Below, one piece after another: positions 61,901-64,000 of a stretch of DNA of 64,000 nt; position 1 is the first letter of the stretch, and each line of letters starts with the position of its first letter. The position numbers and the translations under genes are program-made. The notes beneath the pieces are model-generated. The model was not told the origin of the DNA and ran no database searches. It saw only the letters and a list, made by a program, of their open reading frames with translations. Source of the DNA: Rugalucina vietnamica (Eukaryota > Mollusca > Bivalvia > Lucinida > Lucinidae); contig OZ024869.1 in NCBI GenBank assembly GCA_964017185.1, positions 66,620,315 to 66,684,314 on the forward strand. Direction: 5' to 3'.

Positions 61901-63295
61901 GACACATTCACATATCCATGTTCTGGGTTGTCTGGGGTGTCACATTCTGTTACAAAGATAACTTACACATATATAGTTGAAATGTAAAATTGTATCCCTC
62001 AATGTAGCCTGCCTCAACTGCAAAGTTGCTTAAAGAACTATAATTAGAAGTACAATTCAACCTCATTATAACCTACCTCATTATACTACAGTGGGAAAAC
62101 CAACAATGTGGTTTTCAAACAGGTCCGACACAAAGCAGGCTGCACAGAAGCAGGCAAGAAACTTGAAATTTGGGATTTAAGAAGAAGAGGAAGTGTACTA
62201 TCTGTGTAGCGAAAACAAAGGCGCTGATCAGCTTCGCAGTTTACTGCGAAGCTGATCTGCGTCTTTGTTTTAGCATATGCAAATTGTTGGTTTTCTCACA
62301 AGGTGGCTCAATTATGTCATGGCTTCCAAATTGATAATTTTACTATATGTATATAGGAATTAACCTCATTATAACACATTTCACTTATAACACGGTCTTT
62401 GTAGTCGTTCTGTTACAAATATGTTACATGTACACATACTACTGACATATAAATACAGCTATCACTCAATGATTATCCCATTTATGTTTAAATATATGAG
62501 CCTGTGCTTGAGAAAAAACAATAATTTTGGTTCCGACCAGGTCTGACACAAACTGGCCTGTACAGTCACAGAAGATGGTTAGAAGCTTGACATTTTGGAT
62601 ATGAGTAGAAGAAAGATTGTACTATCCATGTAGCAAAAACAAAGGTGCTGAACAGCTTCGCAGATACCGCAAATATGCAAATTGTTGGTTTTCTCATGCA
62701 GCGGCTCATATATATACATTATATTCTTTTCATCTTGATTATTTTGATACTTATGTTCACATTGAATTTACCCTAAATTAATTTGAGCATCAAAAGCAAC
62801 ATTTCAGAATCAGAAAGACTTTTGGTTTGAATTGATGCTTAACGTCCCAGTCAACAGCTCTAGTCATGTCAGGACATTGCCTCCATTTTAAGGGACTCTT
62901 ACCCAAAATTAGGACGTCATGAGATCCACAAAGTGCTTCAAATATAAACCAATAAGGCTTATATGTATAGACGGTTTGGCTTGAACCACTTTTCCTGGGC
63001 AGGCTCAGACATTAACCAGTAATCAGATAGTCAGTCAGCAGAAGCTTTGCCTGGAGGCACAAGCAGTCCATATATTTCTTTAGGCCCCAAAGGGCAGGGG
63101 CCCGAGACAGAAGTAAAATATACTTACTACAAGTAGGGTCTCTAGACCCCCATGTCCCATTTTTAGAACAGACCCTCGCTGAGATACCATCTACATGATA
63201 TCCAGAAGCACACTGGTAGGATACTGTTGTCTGTTGACCATCAGATGAATAACTAATGTTTCCACTATCGGGGGATGTAAGCTCTCCACATTTGG
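52764..63295 (-). CDS. Sushi/CCP domain protein gene, six internal exons (partial)
   Basis: Six exons on the minus strand (63,295-63,128; 61,946-61,785; 60,878-60,711; 60,014-59,847; 53,231-53,064; 52,925-52,764) each encode one complete sushi domain of 54-56 residues. Each has four cysteines, a GY or DY after the second cysteine and a W before the fourth. All junctions are phase 1 with GT...AG borders, so exons can be added or lost without a frame change. Sushi arrays occur in complement regulators, selectins, polydoms and many invertebrate surface or secreted proteins, where they bind protein or glycan partners. Neither signal peptide nor C-terminus is visible, so the product cannot be named. 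Exons 2 and 6 (GSGW type) and exons 4 and 5 resemble each other, suggesting block duplication. Confidence 0.88.
53064..53231 (-). CDS. Sushi exon 5 of window
   Basis: 168 bp. Acceptor TTTTTTAG, donor GTAAGT. It encodes RCPDLQPPTSGQLRV, FECAPDYYIFG, ITCEAEGSW and EPEC. The usual GY after Cys2 is DY here. Confidence 0.9.
53588..53727. mobile_element. GGATCCGCCCC-type MITE fragment
   Basis: AAACCCCCCTCTGCGACCAC ... AGAAATCCTGGATCCGCCCC matches the interior and right end of the element at 17,320-17,486. The left TIR is lost. Confidence 0.65.
53985..54345. repeat. ~171 bp tandem repeat of ATATC/GATAT words, two units
   Basis: TATAGTATCTAAAACTAGAT begins both units (54,005 and 54,176), and CTCTACATCCGGTT ends both. 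It is part of the TIR element; similar words recur inverted near 59,300-59,440. Confidence 0.75.
54690..54845 (-). mobile_element. tRNA-derived SINE
   Basis: On the minus strand CACAGCGGATAAGC and GAGTTCGATCCCATCC sit in A- and B-box spacing, followed by GAGACTTTAAGCCGAGGTCC. Confidence 0.55.
54980..56160. repeat. Stretch of degenerate TTCACA(T/C)GTG / GGTACCA words
   Basis: Many spaced words of TTCACACGTG, TTCACATATGAA and TTGGTACAAAT type, in both orientations. They produce long open frames without protein-like composition. I see a degenerate repeat and no gene. Confidence 0.45.
56430..57200. repeat. CGCG-rich foldback MITE pieces
   Basis: GCGTATAACCCAAACGCGCC and GCAGTCACACATTAGCGCGT match the ends of the MITE at 61,050-61,738. 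TTTTTAAGCATGCTTAAAAA near 57,240 is a palindrome shared with it. Confidence 0.6.
56695..57000 (+). mobile_element. SINE family E, copy 3
   Basis: CCCATTGGGACTTAAAGAAA through CCTCCAGGCAAAGCTTG to GTTGACTGGGACGTAAAGC and a (CAAA)n tail. Confidence 0.75.
57310..57500. repeat. TGACGTCA-rich degenerate repeats
   Basis: Several TGACGTCA or GACGTCA words (57,324; 57,333; 57,401) alternate with AATATGATGACCTA / AATATAATGACCTA words in two ~85 bp units. Confidence 0.65.
57753..58030 (+). mobile_element. SINE family E, copy 4
   Basis: CCATTGGGACCTAAAAGAAA ... CACTGGGACGTTAAACACC and a (CAAA)n tail at 58,008-58,028. Confidence 0.75.
58038..58310 (+). mobile_element. tRNA-derived SINE
   Basis: GTGACGTAGTGGTAAAGC in A-box position and GGTCATGGGATCGATCACC in B-box position; the body runs to GAGACGAGTGTGAATATG. 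It lies back-to-back with the family E copies on both sides. Confidence 0.6.
58311..58600 (-). mobile_element. SINE family E, copy 5
   Basis: The inverse of the family, from CCCCGTTGGGGCCGTGAGAA to AAACAATAAACC-type tail. Confidence 0.65.
58742..58855. repeat. (GAA)n microsatellite
   Basis: About 38 GAA/AGA trinucleotides with a few variants. The arginine-rich open frame across it is an artefact. Confidence 0.9.
59847..60014 (-). CDS. Sushi exon 4 of window
   Basis: 168 bp. Acceptor TTTCAG, donor GTATGT. It encodes ECGSLATPPGSAVG, YTCAEGYSLVG, VTCKATGNW and PPSC. Confidence 0.9.
60069..60307 (+). mobile_element. MITE family D, copy 11, in sushi intron
   Basis: TGAGCCGCGACGCAAGAAAA...GCGGCTCA. 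The hairpin loop arms here read GATCAGCTGTGCA and its inverse, a compensated change from the usual CTTCGCA. Confidence 0.85.
60308..60710. other. Rest of sushi intron between exons 3 and 4
   Basis: Nothing else recognised. Confidence 0.4.
60711..60878 (-). CDS. Sushi exon 3 of window
   Basis: 168 bp. Acceptor ATTGCAG, donor GTAAGT. It encodes LCDTLSSPSGGIVEVS, FTCNSGYTMDG, GCREDGTW and GPSC. Confidence 0.88.
61050..61738. mobile_element. CGCG-rich foldback MITE in sushi intron
   Basis: The ends are inverted: ACAGCAGTCACACAGTAGCG at the left and CGCTACTGTGTGACTGCTGT at the right, extending outward to ATTAATTC. The interior is rich in ACGTTC, GCGCGT and CACGTC words. Confidence 0.85.
61785..61946 (-). 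CDS. Sushi exon 2 of window
   Basis: 162 bp. Acceptor TAACAG, donor GTAATG. It encodes CDTPDNPEHGYVNVS, YTCETGYTLSG, LCQTDGSGW and QPIC. Confidence 0.88.
62091..62310 (+). mobile_element. MITE family D, copy 12 (5' end lost)
   Basis: Starts CAGTGGGAAAACCAACAATG, has a full hairpin, and ends GGTGGCTCA. Confidence 0.8.
62496..62709 (+). mobile_element. MITE family D, copy 13 (half hairpin)
   Basis: ATGAGCCTGTGCTTGAGAAA...GCGGCTCAT, with only one hairpin arm left, as in copy 3. Confidence 0.78.
62823..63112 (-). mobile_element. SINE family E, copy 6, in sushi intron
   Basis: Minus strand: CCTTTGGGGCCTAAAGAAAT ... GTTGACTGGGACGTTAAGC and ATCAATTCAAACC. Confidence 0.72.
63128..63295 (-). CDS. 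Sushi exon 1 of window
   Basis: 168 bp. Acceptor TTTACAG, donor GTAAGT. It encodes KCGELTSPDSG, VSYQCASGYHVDG, VCSKNGTW and DPTC. Confidence 0.88.
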
Positions 63296-63451
63296 CTGTA
63301 AATTACCAATCAAAATGTTAAGTTGAAATTGAAAACAATTATATAATAATTTGCCAATTGGCAAAGTCTAATGCAGATTATTTCAGCATAAAGAAGACAC
63401 TTTTCTTAATGCTCAAATCTACATTTATTTCAAAATGCAAGGTGCAGCTCA
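63296..63451. other. Unassigned stretch upstream of sushi exon 1
   Basis: Intron sequence; nothing recognised. Confidence 0.4.
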
Positions 63452-63727
63452 TTACGAAAACTTGTCCATGCAATAAAAAGATATTTTTAATGTAAAAATT
63501 GAAAATGTTCATTAGAAAATATTTGATATTTTTAATACTTTAGCTCATAGTTTGTGGGTACAAGTTAGAACCGCCTCGCCAAGGCGGTTCTAACAAGTAC
63601 ATACAATCTTTGTTTTGGTGCAAAAAAAAGAGAAGTAGGTATACCCCTGCAAACCCCCGTTTTACTATATGAAATTGGGGTTTAAAGGGGTACATGTACA
63701 CTTTTTATGGACTTGTTTTCCTGATGT
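63452..63727. mobile_element. Foldback MITE family H, copy 4
   Basis: TTACGAAAACTTGTCCATGC ... hairpin GAACCGCCTCGCC-AAGGCGGTTC ... GGTATACCCCTGCAAACCCC ... ATGGACTTGTTTTCCTGATG. Confidence 0.75.
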
Positions 63728-63947
63728 ATGTCGTTCTGCTGTTGTTAATTTACACAAACTTGCTAAAATAGTTATTTCATTTACCGAACCTAGAAAAATA
63801 CTTTTGAACAGACACTATTACCTAGGTCAGATTATGATCAGGGTTGAAACTGTTCAGTCTGCACATATGTATTTTACTTCAATAAGCTAATTTCTGGATG
63901 TCTGAGGTGAATTCAACACTTTGTTTGGGTGTTGAAACATATACAAT

Positions 63948-64000
63948 AAGAGCTGTCACAGGACAGCGTAGCTCGCCTGACTTGTGCTTTGCCACTAAAC
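63948..64000 (+). mobile_element. Possible 5' end of another hairpin-started element
   Basis: AGAGCTGTCACAGGACAGC is a hairpin-forming phrase followed by GTAGCTCGCCTGAC. The layout resembles the left end of the family-C HINEs. It is cut by the window edge. Confidence 0.35.

Overview
The window looks like animal genomic DNA from a marine mollusc, most likely a bivalve. It is AT-rich and intron-bearing, and packed with short non-autonomous transposons, tRNA-derived SINEs, 5'-truncated LINEs, and elements that carry internal ~150 bp or ~450 bp tandem repeats before a terminal hairpin (the 'pearl'/Helentron-associated HINE design known from bivalves). The species cannot be named from sequence alone. 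By eye, well over half of the window is repeat-derived. I saw no LTR or virus-derived element.

Host genes are few. (1) On the minus strand, 52,764-63,295, six phase-1 exons each encode one complete sushi/CCP domain. They are the middle of a larger secreted or cell-surface protein whose two ends lie outside the window or were not recognised. (2) On the plus strand are three paralogues of an intronless family I do not recognise, at 33,864, 44,985 and 47,189. They encode amphipathic helical proteins built of 14-residue units. Two have a signal peptide and end in KTEL or RTEL, like ER-retrieval signals; the middle one is longer, and a transposon has replaced its 5' end.

Layout: 135-2,353 and 10,436-12,678 are two copies of a Harbinger-like DNA transposon flanking a local duplication. 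One arm of that duplication received a HINE (3,764-9,917), which received a TA-inserting transposon (4,964-9,598), which holds a second HINE (5,083-7,553), a MITE and SINEs. 13.5-18.2 kb holds an RTE-like LINE, MITEs and a broken HINE. 19.4-26.7 kb is a LINE split by a 5.7 kb long-inverted-repeat element, which itself holds another LINE. 28.3-33.3 kb and 48.4-52.6 kb are two more large foldback elements; the second is almost entirely one ~4.1 kb imperfect palindrome. 33.3-47.8 kb holds the helical-repeat family among HINEs, a split LINE, a mariner-like element and MITEs. 52.7-63.3 kb is the sushi gene; its largest intron holds a HINE split by a 5.5 kb TIR element.

The two strongest leads are the uncharacterised KTEL/RTEL helical-repeat family and the set of giant foldback elements, two of which (20.0-25.8 and 28.3-33.3 kb) carry dispersed GTTAC...GTAAC palindromes.
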